From Auricularia sp. M13 (taxonomy: Eukaryota; Basidiomycota; Agaricomycetes; Auriculariales; Auriculariaceae): a stretch of 64,000 nucleotides of DNA. Below are positions 33,920-42,999 of the stretch, piece by piece (position 1 is the stretch's first letter; every line of letters begins with the position of its first letter). The stretch covers positions 2,418,001 to 2,482,000 of the forward strand of contig CM073199.1 of NCBI GenBank assembly GCA_037042915.1, in the 5' to 3' direction. The position numbers and the translations under genes were made by a program. The notes under the pieces are model-generated. The model saw nothing but the letters and a program-made list of their open reading frames with translations. It ran no database searches and was not told the DNA's origin.

Positions 33920-34340
33920 AGCTCCGCGTATTTCCTATACGGTGTTGAATTCTTTCTATGACTGCACTTCTTCTGTAGTTCGACATCGCTCCGAATACCT
34001 GAGGATTCAATATTTCTGGATGAATCTTTAATGAGTAATGTTCCTCTGGGCTACGCATCCATCAACTGACGCATTCTTGCTGGGTACACTTGTTCACGAC
34101 TTCGCGACGTTGAGAACAACTACTTGGCACTTCGTCAGGACAAGAACTTCCGCTGCGTGTGCGTTCCTGTTCACGTCCCGAAGCAGTGCTTCTCAGTGCT
34201 TGCTGGACGATCTCTAGAACGTGGCACTGGCAGGTTTCGCTGGCTGCCCATTGCATCATGATTGTCGTTGATAGACGAGAGTGATCGGTGATGACCACGT
34301 GGCTCTTGGCTCCAGGCTATACGGCAGCCGCCTTACTCAC
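33920..34340. other. Intergenic region, nothing supported
   Basis: No gene seen between the FAD oxidase and the promoter of the beta-helix hydrolase. Confidence 0.5.
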
Positions 34341-34346
34341 TATAAA
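34341..34346 (+). promoter_or_regulatory. TATA box of the beta-helix hydrolase gene, with a likely 5'-leader intron
   Basis: TATAAA, 242 bp upstream of the ATG at 34583. The long leader is explained by a probable leader intron at 34407-34459: donor GAG|GTGAGT, acceptor CTACTCAG, 53 nt, the normal size here. Leader splicing is an inference from signals alone. Confidence 0.5.
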
Positions 34347-34582
34347 GTCGCGTTGGTCTCCAAGCTGGGCGCTGTTCTCCTTTCGTTTCTTTGAGCATCT
34401 CTTGAGGTGAGTCTGGCGCTCTGCCCGCCCGTGTCAATCGCGTGCTCATGCCTACTCAGCGCTCGCCGTCGTCACTCTTTTGTTGCGTACGCTGCACGGG
34501 CTGCGGCGCGCCACCAATACTGACTTTCCCACCACGCAGGCGGCGTTTTTAACTCTTCTCAGTCGTTATTTTCTCTTCTTCG

Positions 34583-36127
34583 ATGCTTCTCAGAACCACA
34601 TTCGCTGTGGTATCGCTGCTGGCCGCCTCGGTCAGCGGCGCTTTCGTGGCCCACCCGCGGCCCTCGATCTACAACAAGTCGGCGCACTTCTCGCTAAAGG
34701 TCAACGGCACAGACATGCAGACCGTCAGCTACGCCATGTACGACTACGTGCACTGGTCGATGAGCGAGGGCGCGCCGACTGAGATTCGCATCAAGGCCAT
34801 GAGCGCGAAGGCTATCACGTCGTACGAAATCTCGCCCGCAAGGCTGCCCATCAAGGCCACCGTGAAGGGCAACGAACTCGTGTTCAGCATGAAGGCGCAC
34901 TACCTCATTATCAAGATCAACGACATGAAGGAGTTCGTCGCGATGGCTGACCCGCTCGAGAACGATGTGCCCAAGCTCGGCGCGAGCGGCGTTTTCAGCG
35001 TCGCGGACTACGGCGCGGACAAGAGCGGCAAGGCGATCACCAAGGGCGTCCAGGCCGCCCTCGACGCCGCGGGCAAGAAGCCCGGCAGCACCGTCTATGT
35101 GCCGCCCGGCGTGTACCTCGTCGGCAACATCGTCATCCCCAACCAGACCAAGCTGTACATCGCCAGCGGCGCGGTGCTGCGCTTCACGGGCAGGAAGGCC
35201 GACTACGAGGTGCTGTACAAGAAGTCGGACCTGTTCGAGGGCACCTGGTGGATCCGCACGGCGAAGGACACGACGGACATTAAGATCTTCGGGCGCGGCA
35301 CCATCGACGGCAACGGGTTCTACACGCGCAAGAACAAGTTCATGGCTTCCGTCGTCGTCCCGGCCGGCACGAAGAACTTCAAGATGGACGGCGTGCTCGT
35401 GCGCGACAGCCCGTTCTGGGCGGTCAACGTGGTGCAGGTCGAGAATGCCGAGTTCACGAACCTGAAGATTCTCGACCGCTTCGACGTGACGCAGAACGAC
35501 GGGATCGACATCAACGAGTCGAGCCATGTGCGCGTGCGGCGCGTCGTCGCGATCGCCAACGACGACAGCTTTTCGGCGAAGACGTGGCCGCTGAACGTGG
35601 GCACGACGACGCCGTACCCGTACCCGCCGCGCGGCTCGTCGGACATCGTGTTCGACGACTGCCTCGCGTGGACCAAGTGCTGGGGCTACAAGGTCGGCGA
35701 GGGCAGCTGGGAGGACCAGAACCAGATCACGTTCAAGAACAGCGTCGTGTACCGCGCCGGCGTCGGCATCGGCATCCACCACAAGTTCGGCAGCGCCGCC
35801 ATCCGCAACGTCACGTTCGACGGCATCGACGTCGAGCGCCTCGCCGGCGCGCCCGCCGGACAGGCTGCCTGGGCCACGTTCTACGTCAACAACGTCAACC
35901 AGGGTATTGGCCCCATCCAGAACCTCGTCGTCAAGAACATCCGCGCAGGCAGGGTCGGCTCGCGCAAGGGCCTCATCCAGGGCCAGGACGCCAAGTCCAA
36001 GATCACCGGCGTCACCTTCACCAACATCTACATTGGCGACAGCAAGAAGCCGGCGACGACGCTGCAGCAGCTCAACATGAATACCACGAAGTTCTACGAG
36101 AATGTCAAGGTCAAGAACACCAAGTAG
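34583..36127 (+). CDS. Secreted right-handed beta-helix glycosidase (pectin-lyase fold, GH28/GH49-like), 514 aa
   Basis: Intronless. MLLRTTFAVVSLLAASVSGA is a signal peptide. Residues 20-130 form a separate beta-rich domain, as GH49 dextranases and isopullulanases have before the helix. From about 137, FSVADYGADKSGKAITKGVQ and STVYVPPGVYLVGNIVIPNQ open the beta-helix. Acidic clusters at the expected place of the catalytic aspartates: RFDVTQNDGIDINES and AIANDDSFSAKTW. The classic polygalacturonase GHG and RIK motifs are not seen; IGIHHKF occupies the GHG region. I therefore lean to a GH49-like alpha-glucanase or a divergent GH28, without deciding. Codon use is strongly biased to C-ending codons, unlike neighbours, which suggests high expression. 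TATA box at 34341. Stop TAG at 36125. Confidence 0.7.
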   Translation: MLLRTTFAVVSLLAASVSGAFVAHPRPSIYNKSAHFSLKVNGTDMQTVSYAMYDYVHWSMSEGAPTEIRIKAMSAKAITSYEISPARLPIKATVKGNELVFSMKAHYLIIKINDMKEFVAMADPLENDVPKLGASGVFSVADYGADKSGKAITKGVQAALDAAGKKPGSTVYVPPGVYLVGNIVIPNQTKLYIASGAVLRFTGRKADYEVLYKKSDLFEGTWWIRTAKDTTDIKIFGRGTIDGNGFYTRKNKFMASVVVPAGTKNFKMDGVLVRDSPFWAVNVVQVENAEFTNLKILDRFDVTQNDGIDINESSHVRVRRVVAIANDDSFSAKTWPLNVGTTTPYPYPPRGSSDIVFDDCLAWTKCWGYKVGEGSWEDQNQITFKNSVVYRAGVGIGIHHKFGSAAIRNVTFDGIDVERLAGAPAGQAAWATFYVNNVNQGIGPIQNLVVKNIRAGRVGSRKGLIQGQDAKSKITGVTFTNIYIGDSKKPATTLQQLNMNTTKFYENVKVKNTK

Positions 36128-36395
36128 TCGTGGTACATACTGAGTCGCCGCTTCAGTATTTATTCCTTTTTATTGAATACAATCATTTCGTGAGCTTTGC
36201 TGTACCGTGGCGATGTGACGTGAGGAGGAATGGCGCGACTTCAGTCTCCGCTTGATCACTCTTGTCTCTGGTCCGCCACACGCACCAGTTGCCATCGGCT
36301 GTCTAATAGATTATGGCGCAGAACACTGACGACAACTGCAAGCCAAATTTCTAGCGTCAGCGCCGCCGATATTGCGAGCTGACGCGTCCCCCAGC
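36128..36395. other. Intergenic, 3' region of the beta-helix gene
   Basis: AT-rich stretch after the stop, then unassigned sequence. Nothing supported. Confidence 0.5.
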
Positions 36396-36639
36396 CCCCG
36401 ATGTGCTCCGCGCACACCTCAACGACATTCGGGACTCCATTCAAGACAGCTTCGACGCAGTCCTAGCGGGCCTTGAGGACGTGCGTGACGCCCTCCTCGA
36501 GGTCAACGTCCAGCTCGCGCTGGCCTACGGACAGCCGGTGCCGGCGGACGCGAAGACGAACGCCAAAACCGAGATCGCCGCGCTCCAACGCAATGCGGAT
36601 TCGCTCAAAGCTGCCGTTGCCAATGTTGAAGGAGATATA
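36396..36639 (+). other. Isolated exon-like segment coding an alpha-helical stretch
   Basis: An open stretch bounded by an acceptor-like signal (CCCCCAG) and a donor-like GTACGC. It reads DVLRAHLNDIRDSIQDSFDA and, further on, LEVNVQLALAYGQPVPAD and IAALQRNADSLKAAVANVEG. It is amphipathic and coiled-coil-like with natural composition, but lacks an in-frame ATG start and has no identifiable neighbouring exons. Possibly a leftover exon of a lost gene. No family recognised. Confidence 0.3.
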
Positions 36640-39308
36640 GTACGCAGACGCAAGCAGGTTTGGCGATGCCGCTTTTGTCACGGTGCGCTGCGCTTTGCTC
36701 ATGTCTGCGGCTTGGACAGGCATTATAATCTGCCGCCCAACGCGATCGTTAAACCGCCGCGCATTCGCCCGTATGCATAATCTCTGGGATCGAAATGCTC
36801 GGCCTGCTTTATCTCAACCCCTCTCGACTTTGCGGAATAGTGGTGTCTCCTGTTTGTATCCCGTAGTGTGCTCAACGATTTCATCTTCTCATGCTGAATC
36901 CTGATCCAATGGCCTTCATGGGGACACTGCTCGCCCGACGCCGCATGACGAAAACGCTTCACTGCTATTGCCTAAAGCTCTGTCTGCTCCTTCTGCCCGT
37001 CTCGTCCTATCCAACGACTACAGTGACCTATTACTTGCTAGTGGACATCAGCGGCATACTAGTAGTCTGACGGCCGACAGCTCTAACCTGCACTGCGTTC
37101 ACGGCCAATCCCCCAACCCTTTGAACGGCGCTGACTCCTGCTGCTCTTGAATGACCGATGCCACGACCAGGGCTGCGTGGACGAGGACGGCGACTCGGAG
37201 GCGAAGTGCGGTCTTCATACTATGCTTGTTGTATTTTGCCTCCCAGTCGCCTGGTCTCTGGAAGCGGTTTTAATATCCTCGCGGCTGTTCTCTTCTTATC
37301 GTCTCTTCCGAATGTCAGTGCCTCCTCCCGCGACCCGTCCTCCGAGTCGTCGGGCGGCTCCGAATGTGGCAATCGTGTACTGCCAGTGTGTCACGGTCGT
37401 TCTGCGCGGAGCCGTCATGGCAAGCTTGTCGGCGCGGCTCCTGCGCGTAGAAGGAGAGTGGTCTTAGTAAGATTGCAGCCCCTTGCGGTGTCGGTGTCGG
37501 TGCCGGATTCATTCGGGGCGACCTTGCCAAACTGTTCGTAGTCTACCCTGGCCCGCGCAATGCGCATCTGAGTCGTGCCTCGTCCGATTTGTACTCGACA
37601 CATGTCTGCCCCCGGCACCCCACGACTCGGACGAACTCTCTGCGGCCCCGACTCGGAGAGTCACATTCGCATCTACTTACTGTACGAGAGGTATTGATCC
37701 CCTCGACACTGACCGCGGCAGAACTCCTCCATCGCGAGCTAGCGCTCTCTATTCTCACCTCGATTCCCGAGCCTCCCGCTCGCGGGATAGGGCAGCCAGC
37801 TGTGGGGGCCCGTATGCGGAGTCTGAGCTTGCATCACTGATTTTTGAGATAAGTATGTGGGGTCGGTCCCGCAGCGGCTCAGCTGCTGTTCTGCACTGTA
37901 AGCCCATTACAGTACCAGCAGCTCACGGAGTCACTCTCCTCAATAGATACTGTACCGAAAGCCGGGCTAGTACTTGGTCGTTTCACACAGTCTGCGCCGC
38001 GCCGGCTGTCCTCGGTCATCAAAGCTGTACAAAAGCTGACACATTTTTCGGCAAATAAAGTCGACGGAGATGATTCAGCACTGTGAGATGGCAGCTACTT
38101 ACTTCGTAAGGCCGTCAGACTCATGCTCACGCTTACCTCCACTGACCGTGCCTTGACGCCTACAGTAAGTCGCGCTCGACATGTCAGACTTCCACCAGGA
38201 TCATGGCAAAATTCTCCAGCCTCCTACGACTCGCTTGTGTAATTACGCAGAAAGTCACGCTGCGCTGACTGGATGACAGCAGGTCACCGTCCAGCGCTCA
38301 GGCTGCTGACTAACCCGGGCATCATCGGCGTTTAGATCGTTTAGCTCCTATTAGCCGGCCTTGCCGGAATGTGCAGACCGTATGCTCAGTGCTGATTCAA
38401 CCAAGAGCGGGAGCACGGGAGGCAGGAGGCTGGGCAATAAGCGTGATTTATGTATCTGCGTGCGGAACATGGAACTCTGGACTCGGAGGAGGCTGTACTA
38501 CTTAGTACTGCCTAGTCGGACGCACTGCACGGAGTTCAGAAGTTCCGAACTCTGTAGCATCCAATTCGATCATTCTGAGCTGATTCAGCTCGCTGCGGAT
38601 ACGAGGCTTTGCGGACTCGGAGGTGTCGCAGATGCGGGGGAGGGTGAGGAAGCCGGCCGGCAGGCGGATTCAGACGTACGCGCAGTCTGTGATGCGACGA
38701 TGTGTCGCCTCAGAGTCACGCAGGCGGAAAATAAGTAGGCCACTGACGCGTCGGCATGGCACGTAAGTAGCTCTGTCTTTCCGAGAGCGCCTTCCGCGGC
38801 GCGACGGACGAAGTTCTATATTTTGTTGTTCCTGCTGACTCACCGGCGCACCGTCATTCCCCGACGTCGGGAAGCGGGAGGCGGTACGTAGACTATGCAG
38901 GAAACAGTGTGCACACGCCCCGAGGCATTGCTCTTTTGTCCAGAGCGCTTTGCAGACCTTGCTGAGGTAATCGTCGGGGTTAGGCCGGCACTCGAAGCGC
39001 TGCCGACACTGGCTGACTACACGTACTTGGTCCTCCGACTAGGAGAAAACTCTGGTCTTACATGAGAAAGTTTTCTTACAAGTATGGCAGGTTGTAGAAG
39101 ATAAGGGCGGCAGGAAAGTCAGCATTAGCTAAGGCTGTGCGGCCATAAGAGCGGGTGACTCTGAGTGGACTGTACTAATACACACGGTGTCCCGCACTCC
39201 GACGCCTCTCTTTTCCTGCCTTGCCTCACCACCGTCCACACCGGCAGCGCCGCCCGCCGCCCGCCGCCCCCGACGTTACTGACTCATCCGTGCTGACCTG
39301 AACGAACG
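36640..39308. other. Long intergenic region before BAG gene 2
   Basis: About 2.7 kb. Frames up to 190 codons (37483-38058) overlap on both strands and have no domain, hydrophobic pattern or splice logic. No RNA gene or intact transposon seen. No perfect heat-shock element was found upstream of BAG gene 2, only an imperfect inverted repeat near 39066 (AGAAAGTTTTCT). Confidence 0.45.
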
Positions 39309-40682
39309 ATGCCGCTGCGGCCAGCGACGTTCAACCCATACCCGGCCCAGGACCGCCGAGCCGCCGCCCGCGAGCGCTACTACCGCGCGCTGGAGGAGGC
39401 CCGCCGCGCCAAGGAGGCCTACGCCGACGCCCTCGACGGCGACGACGACGAGGACTGCGACCCGAAGCCGGCGGACGACAAGTCCTCGCCGCCGCCCCCT
39501 GTGCCCGTCTCCAAAGCACGCGCAGAGCGGCGCCAGGAGTCCGACAATGCCGCCTCCGCCAGCGCGAGCACCAGTACCAGCGCGACGGCCAGCGTGAGCA
39601 GCCCCGCGCGGCCCAGCAGCCCGGCCGACGCCCGCAAGTTCGCCAGCGCCGGCGGGGGCACGAGCGCCTTCCAGCAGTGGTTCCAGGCCAACATGGGCGT
39701 CCCCTCGCCCTTCACGGCCGCCGAGCCGCCCCCGACGCCCGCCCCGCAGCCCCGGGACTCGCTCACGAGCGTCAACAGCGTCATCCGCCCGCACATGGTC
39801 CAGGAGCACACCCTCTTCGACTCGTCCGACCGCGAGCGCCGCCGCGCAGCCCTCACCGTCGCCGAGCTCTCCAGCCCCGAGCCCGCGCTCGAGCCCACCC
39901 CGTCGCCCACAGGCGAGACGCTAGGCCTGGTGAGTGCTGCCGCAGCCACGTCGGACGGCATCATCGCGGCGCTGACAAATCTTCAGTTCCAGCCGCCAGA
40001 GTTCGCGACGGTGCCGTTGCCGCAGTCCAAGCACACCCAGGCGCAAGACAAACCTACTGCTGCGCCAGAATTCCGTCCGGCCCCGTCGCCGCCACGGCCT
40101 GCTGAGCGGCCGCTGCCACCCGCGACGCGCCCGGTTCCGCAACAATCCGCACTCGCTGCGCTGGCGTCCGCGGCGGCAGTTACGCTCGCCGTCCCGGTCC
40201 CCCCGCGGCCGTCGCCCCCCGTGCCCGCGACGCCCACGCCGGACCTCGCGCTCGCGCCCGTGGAGGTGCCCGCGCCCAAGCCGAAGCTGCCGTCGCCGAC
40301 GCCGCAGCACATCCCGATCTTCACGGAGTGCGCGCCGCCGCCGCACGACAGGCCCGTCGACCCGCTCGCCGAGATCAGGCGGCTCGCGACGACGTTCGAG
40401 CAGATCCGGAAGGCGTTCGTCTTCCCCGCCGTGCTCGACTTCTCGTCCGCCGCCGCCGCACCGCCGCCGGCGAAGGAGGACGTCAAGCTGCCGGTGTGCG
40501 CGCGCAATCTGCCCGTGCACGCGTACGAGCACGCGCTGCAGAAGATATTGACGCGCCTCGAGAGCGTCACGGCCGCGCGCGCGAAGGGCGTGCGCGACGC
40601 GCGCAAGAAGGCCGTCGCGGACGTCAAGGGCGAGATGGAGCGCATCCGCGCCGAGGTGCAGCGCCGCGCAAGGGAGCGCTAG
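39309..40682 (+). CDS. BAG-domain protein 2, 457 aa, paralogue of the gene at 25906
   Basis: Intronless. Predicted Hsp70 co-chaperone. The N-terminus, MPLRPATFNPYPAQDRRAAA then RERYYRALEEARRAKEAYAD, matches the same region of BAG protein 1 (ARERYLKAL...ARKAYADA). The middle, residues 40-345, is Pro/Ala/Ser-rich and disordered. The BAG domain fills about 350-455: EIRRLATTFEQIRKAFVFPA, LPVCARNLPVHAYEHALQKI, LTRLESVTAARAKGVRDARK. Shared positions with protein 1 include F-x-x-P-x-x-L-x-F, N-x-PV-x-AYE, K-x-L-x-x-L and R-K-x-x-V. The acidic C-terminal tail of protein 1 is absent, as is its coiled coil. GC content and G/C-ending codons are higher than in protein 1. TAG at 40680. Confidence 0.72.
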   Translation: MPLRPATFNPYPAQDRRAAARERYYRALEEARRAKEAYADALDGDDDEDCDPKPADDKSSPPPPVPVSKARAERRQESDNAASASASTSTSATASVSSPARPSSPADARKFASAGGGTSAFQQWFQANMGVPSPFTAAEPPPTPAPQPRDSLTSVNSVIRPHMVQEHTLFDSSDRERRRAALTVAELSSPEPALEPTPSPTGETLGLVSAAAATSDGIIAALTNLQFQPPEFATVPLPQSKHTQAQDKPTAAPEFRPAPSPPRPAERPLPPATRPVPQQSALAALASAAAVTLAVPVPPRPSPPVPATPTPDLALAPVEVPAPKPKLPSPTPQHIPIFTECAPPPHDRPVDPLAEIRRLATTFEQIRKAFVFPAVLDFSSAAAAPPPAKEDVKLPVCARNLPVHAYEHALQKILTRLESVTAARAKGVRDARKKAVADVKGEMERIRAEVQRRARER

Positions 40683-41872
40683 GCCCCGCTCCCCCCCTGT
40701 GCGCGTGCACGTGAACCCGTGGCTGCTGGGGGAGATGCCGCGGCCGCCCTGCCCTCAACGGACGGGCTGGGCTGTGTGCTTTCCCCCGTGTCTTGCCTTG
40801 CCTTGCTATGCGCCGCGCTCCCCCTCCCCCATCGCGGAGTGCGCCTCCCCCCCCCCTGCATTAGGCTGGGGGGATCTATGTCTTCTCTGATTTGACTGAC
40901 CGACTGGTTTTGGTTACCAAGTTATTAACACTATACTTCCTCGCTCGAGCCCCATATTCTGTCTTTGTGCCCAATGTGTGTTTTTCCGCTCGAATATCTC
41001 GCCCACCATTTTGATCTGGCCCCCCTCTCCCTATCTCTATCTCTCATCTTGCTGTCCCCTCCCGCTGTCCATCCTTGTTTCGTGTTCACTTTTTTTCTTT
41101 TTTTTTCCCTTTGGACTGGAGTCACCCGACCTCGGATTGCGATTCGCTGGGTCTGTGTACATTCCCATCTCTGCTCACTGCCTGCATCCATCGTACTATA
41201 GTATACGGTCTGTGCTGGTACATATAATACAGTATTGCGCCTCGCGTTTAACATTTGCTGTAACTCCGACTCGTGCCACTCGCTCCTTCTGTCGGACTGC
41301 AACTTCGGGATGTCTTTGGGTCCACCGGGTGACGAACTTGGATTTTCGAGCATGGTGATCACGTCAGCGCGCTGAGTCAGTGTGGATCTCTGTGGTTGAC
41401 GTAAGCGTGTACACCCAGGTACCGGTACCGGTGGTTACATAAATTGATGCCGGGGATTTGGGTGACGGTCTCCACTCAGTACTCAGAGTCTGCAACTCGC
41501 TGAAAGGACAGACTTGAGGAACTTGAATGTTGGATGTTGGAGTCGGAGATGACTCTGGCCCGTTTCGCAGTGACGTGACGTTACAGTAGAACACGAAATG
41601 GATTTACAGTTCAGACATTCGAAGGGCCGATCATAGTTTTTGTCCATTCTTCGTTCGGTCTATGCGACCTTGCCATTGATAATATTACTGTAATAATTTT
41701 TTACGTCCGTGGATACTGTATAGACATACTTTTTCAAACACCGACATGACACCTTGATCCCGAACAGTGAACAGTGAAAATGATCCCGCGCGTCACTCGT
41801 CGACTCACTGGAGCGCGGCTGATGTCGTCCATGCACCATCAGTCCGTGACATATCTTGCTGTGGTTTCTCTT
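40683..41872. other. Intergenic, pyrimidine-rich then AT-richer, no gene
   Basis: 3' region of BAG gene 2, with C/T-rich tracts (about 40690-41120), then sequence becoming AT-richer. No supported gene. It leads into the broken kinase-like gene. Confidence 0.5.
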
Positions 41873-41968
41873 ATGAACTTTAATTCGTCAACGCCGCACA
41901 GTGCTTACCCCTATCGCCCGGGAAACTCGCTGGAGCTGACCTGGTGCAGCCCAACGGACAGCTCGCGT

Positions 41969-42476
41969 CAAGGGGTGTCCAAGAAAAAAAAAAGTTACAC
42001 AGGGTCCAAAAAACGAAATAAGCTCTCCAGCGGACCCCTCCCTCCCTCCCTCCTGCCTAATCCGGTAATATCTTCCCACGCATTTGCCTCCGGGTATCTA
42101 GAACCGCTAACTCCGGGATCATCGCGATAATCCCTGGTTTTTTTTTGTCATTATCCCAAGTATCTAAGTCACCAATTCAACGTCTCAGTATTCAGACACA
42201 TGATTATCAAAGTTATTCCTGAATCAGACCCAACCTGTACTCAAGGAGTGGATGGTCTCTAATGACCTACTTGTGAATAGTATGCTGCATGTTAGGGTTC
42301 AAACAAGGTTCACACCACAATTTCAGGTGGTCATACAAGTCTTGGGACCTTCTATGCAGCTTCGAGATGAATTTCGGAGGCAAATACTCATTTTTCAAAA
42401 AACGAAATAAGGTCCTCATCGGACCCCTCCCTCCCTCGTCCTCGTGCTATCGGATTTTGCCGATGGACACCCCTTG
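41969..42476 (+). mobile_element. Non-autonomous hAT-like element, 508 bp, with 8-bp target duplication
   Basis: Perfect 13-bp terminal inverted repeats: CAAGGGGTGTCCA at 41969-41981 and TGGACACCCCTTG at 42464-42476. Flanks are identical 8-bp direct repeats GCTCGCGT at 41961-41968 and 42477-42484. An 8-bp duplication and CA-starting G-rich ends are typical of hAT transposons. No transposase frame fits in 508 bp, so it would move only with help from an autonomous relative. Internal features: two 42-bp subterminal modules in direct orientation and a 20-bp near-perfect palindrome at 42115-42134 (GGGATCATCGCGATAATCCC). The insertion lies inside the kinase-like coding frame. Strand is arbitrary. 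Confidence 0.8.
42007..42437. repeat. Subterminal direct repeats of the hAT-like element
   Basis: Copies at 42007-42048 and 42396-42437. Each has CAAAAAACGAAATAAG, eight variable bases, then CGGACCCCTCCCTCCCTC. The left copy begins 25 bp inside the left terminal repeat and the right copy ends 26 bp before the right one. They are in direct, not inverted, orientation, so they are not an extension of the terminal inverted repeat. Possible transposase-binding modules. Confidence 0.75.
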
Positions 42477-42710
42477 GCTCGCGTCGCAAGATTCAAGCTA
42501 CCATTCGGAAGACGCTCAGCGACGTCGAGGCCAACGGGTGCGTCATGCTCGTGGATTTTGCTGCGGCGCCGCACGGCTCCGAGTTCGAATCGGGCTTGCC
42601 GCCGACTGCGACGCTGAAGCTGTTCGATCGCCGGTTCTGCGACGGCGGGAGTAACCGGTTCGACCGCCCTTGGACGCCCGAGGTCGAAGATAAGTATGTT
42701 TATCTGTAAA

Positions 42711-42999
42711 GGTTTAAGCCGAGCTCTCGGTTCCGGGTTGCCTGCGTGACGCGTGACGCGGCGTTTTCCGGGGTTAGCCGAAAACATTCAATAATAGTAC
42801 CCATTCGGACTTCGGAGATCGGCGGGTCTGAGGGTTTCCGACAGTCCGGAATACTGGTACCTCGTAAGACAAATCCTGGGGTCGAAATCTCAAGGAATAG
42901 AAATGAAAGTGTGACAGCCCAGGAGTGGAGAGAGAACTTTGTTGAGAGCTCATGAGTTGCAGCCATTTGAGAAAGACAATAGGGGAAAAGCAAAGCTGC
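42711..42999. repeat. Transition zone with faint, degraded satellite similarity
   Basis: Between the kinase-like fragment and the array. From about 42850 scattered words resemble the 158-bp unit (for example CCTGGGGTC and GAGAGAACTTTGT), but alignment by eye is weak. No gene. Confidence 0.35.

Larger units (their letters stand above)
41873..42710 (+). pseudogene. Kinase-like gene fragment split by a transposon
   Basis: Left part from ATG 41873: MNFNSSTPHSAYPYRPGNSL then ELTWCSPTDSS. The right part resumes at about 42477: RRKIQATIRKTLSDVEANGC, VMLVDFAAAPHGSEFESGLP, TATLKLFDRRFCDGG and RPWTPEVED. LKLFDRRF and PW-TPE match the N-lobe region of the agaricomycete kinase-like family, also seen at 3548. 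The two parts join in one frame if the 508-bp element at 41969-42476 and one 8-bp duplicate are removed. After PEVEDK a donor-like GTATGT appears at 42693, but no kinase catalytic exons follow: satellite-like DNA begins within about 200-300 bp. So the gene is both interrupted and truncated. Confidence 0.55.

Noticed and set aside
34694-35782. Minus-strand 362-codon frame opposite the beta-helix hydrolase
   Set aside because: Shadow caused by strong third-position bias of the real gene; no signal, domain or promoter.
42570-42600. tRNA B-box-like word GTTCGAATC
   Set aside because: It is inside the kinase-like coding frame, and no A box or acceptor stem can be paired around it.
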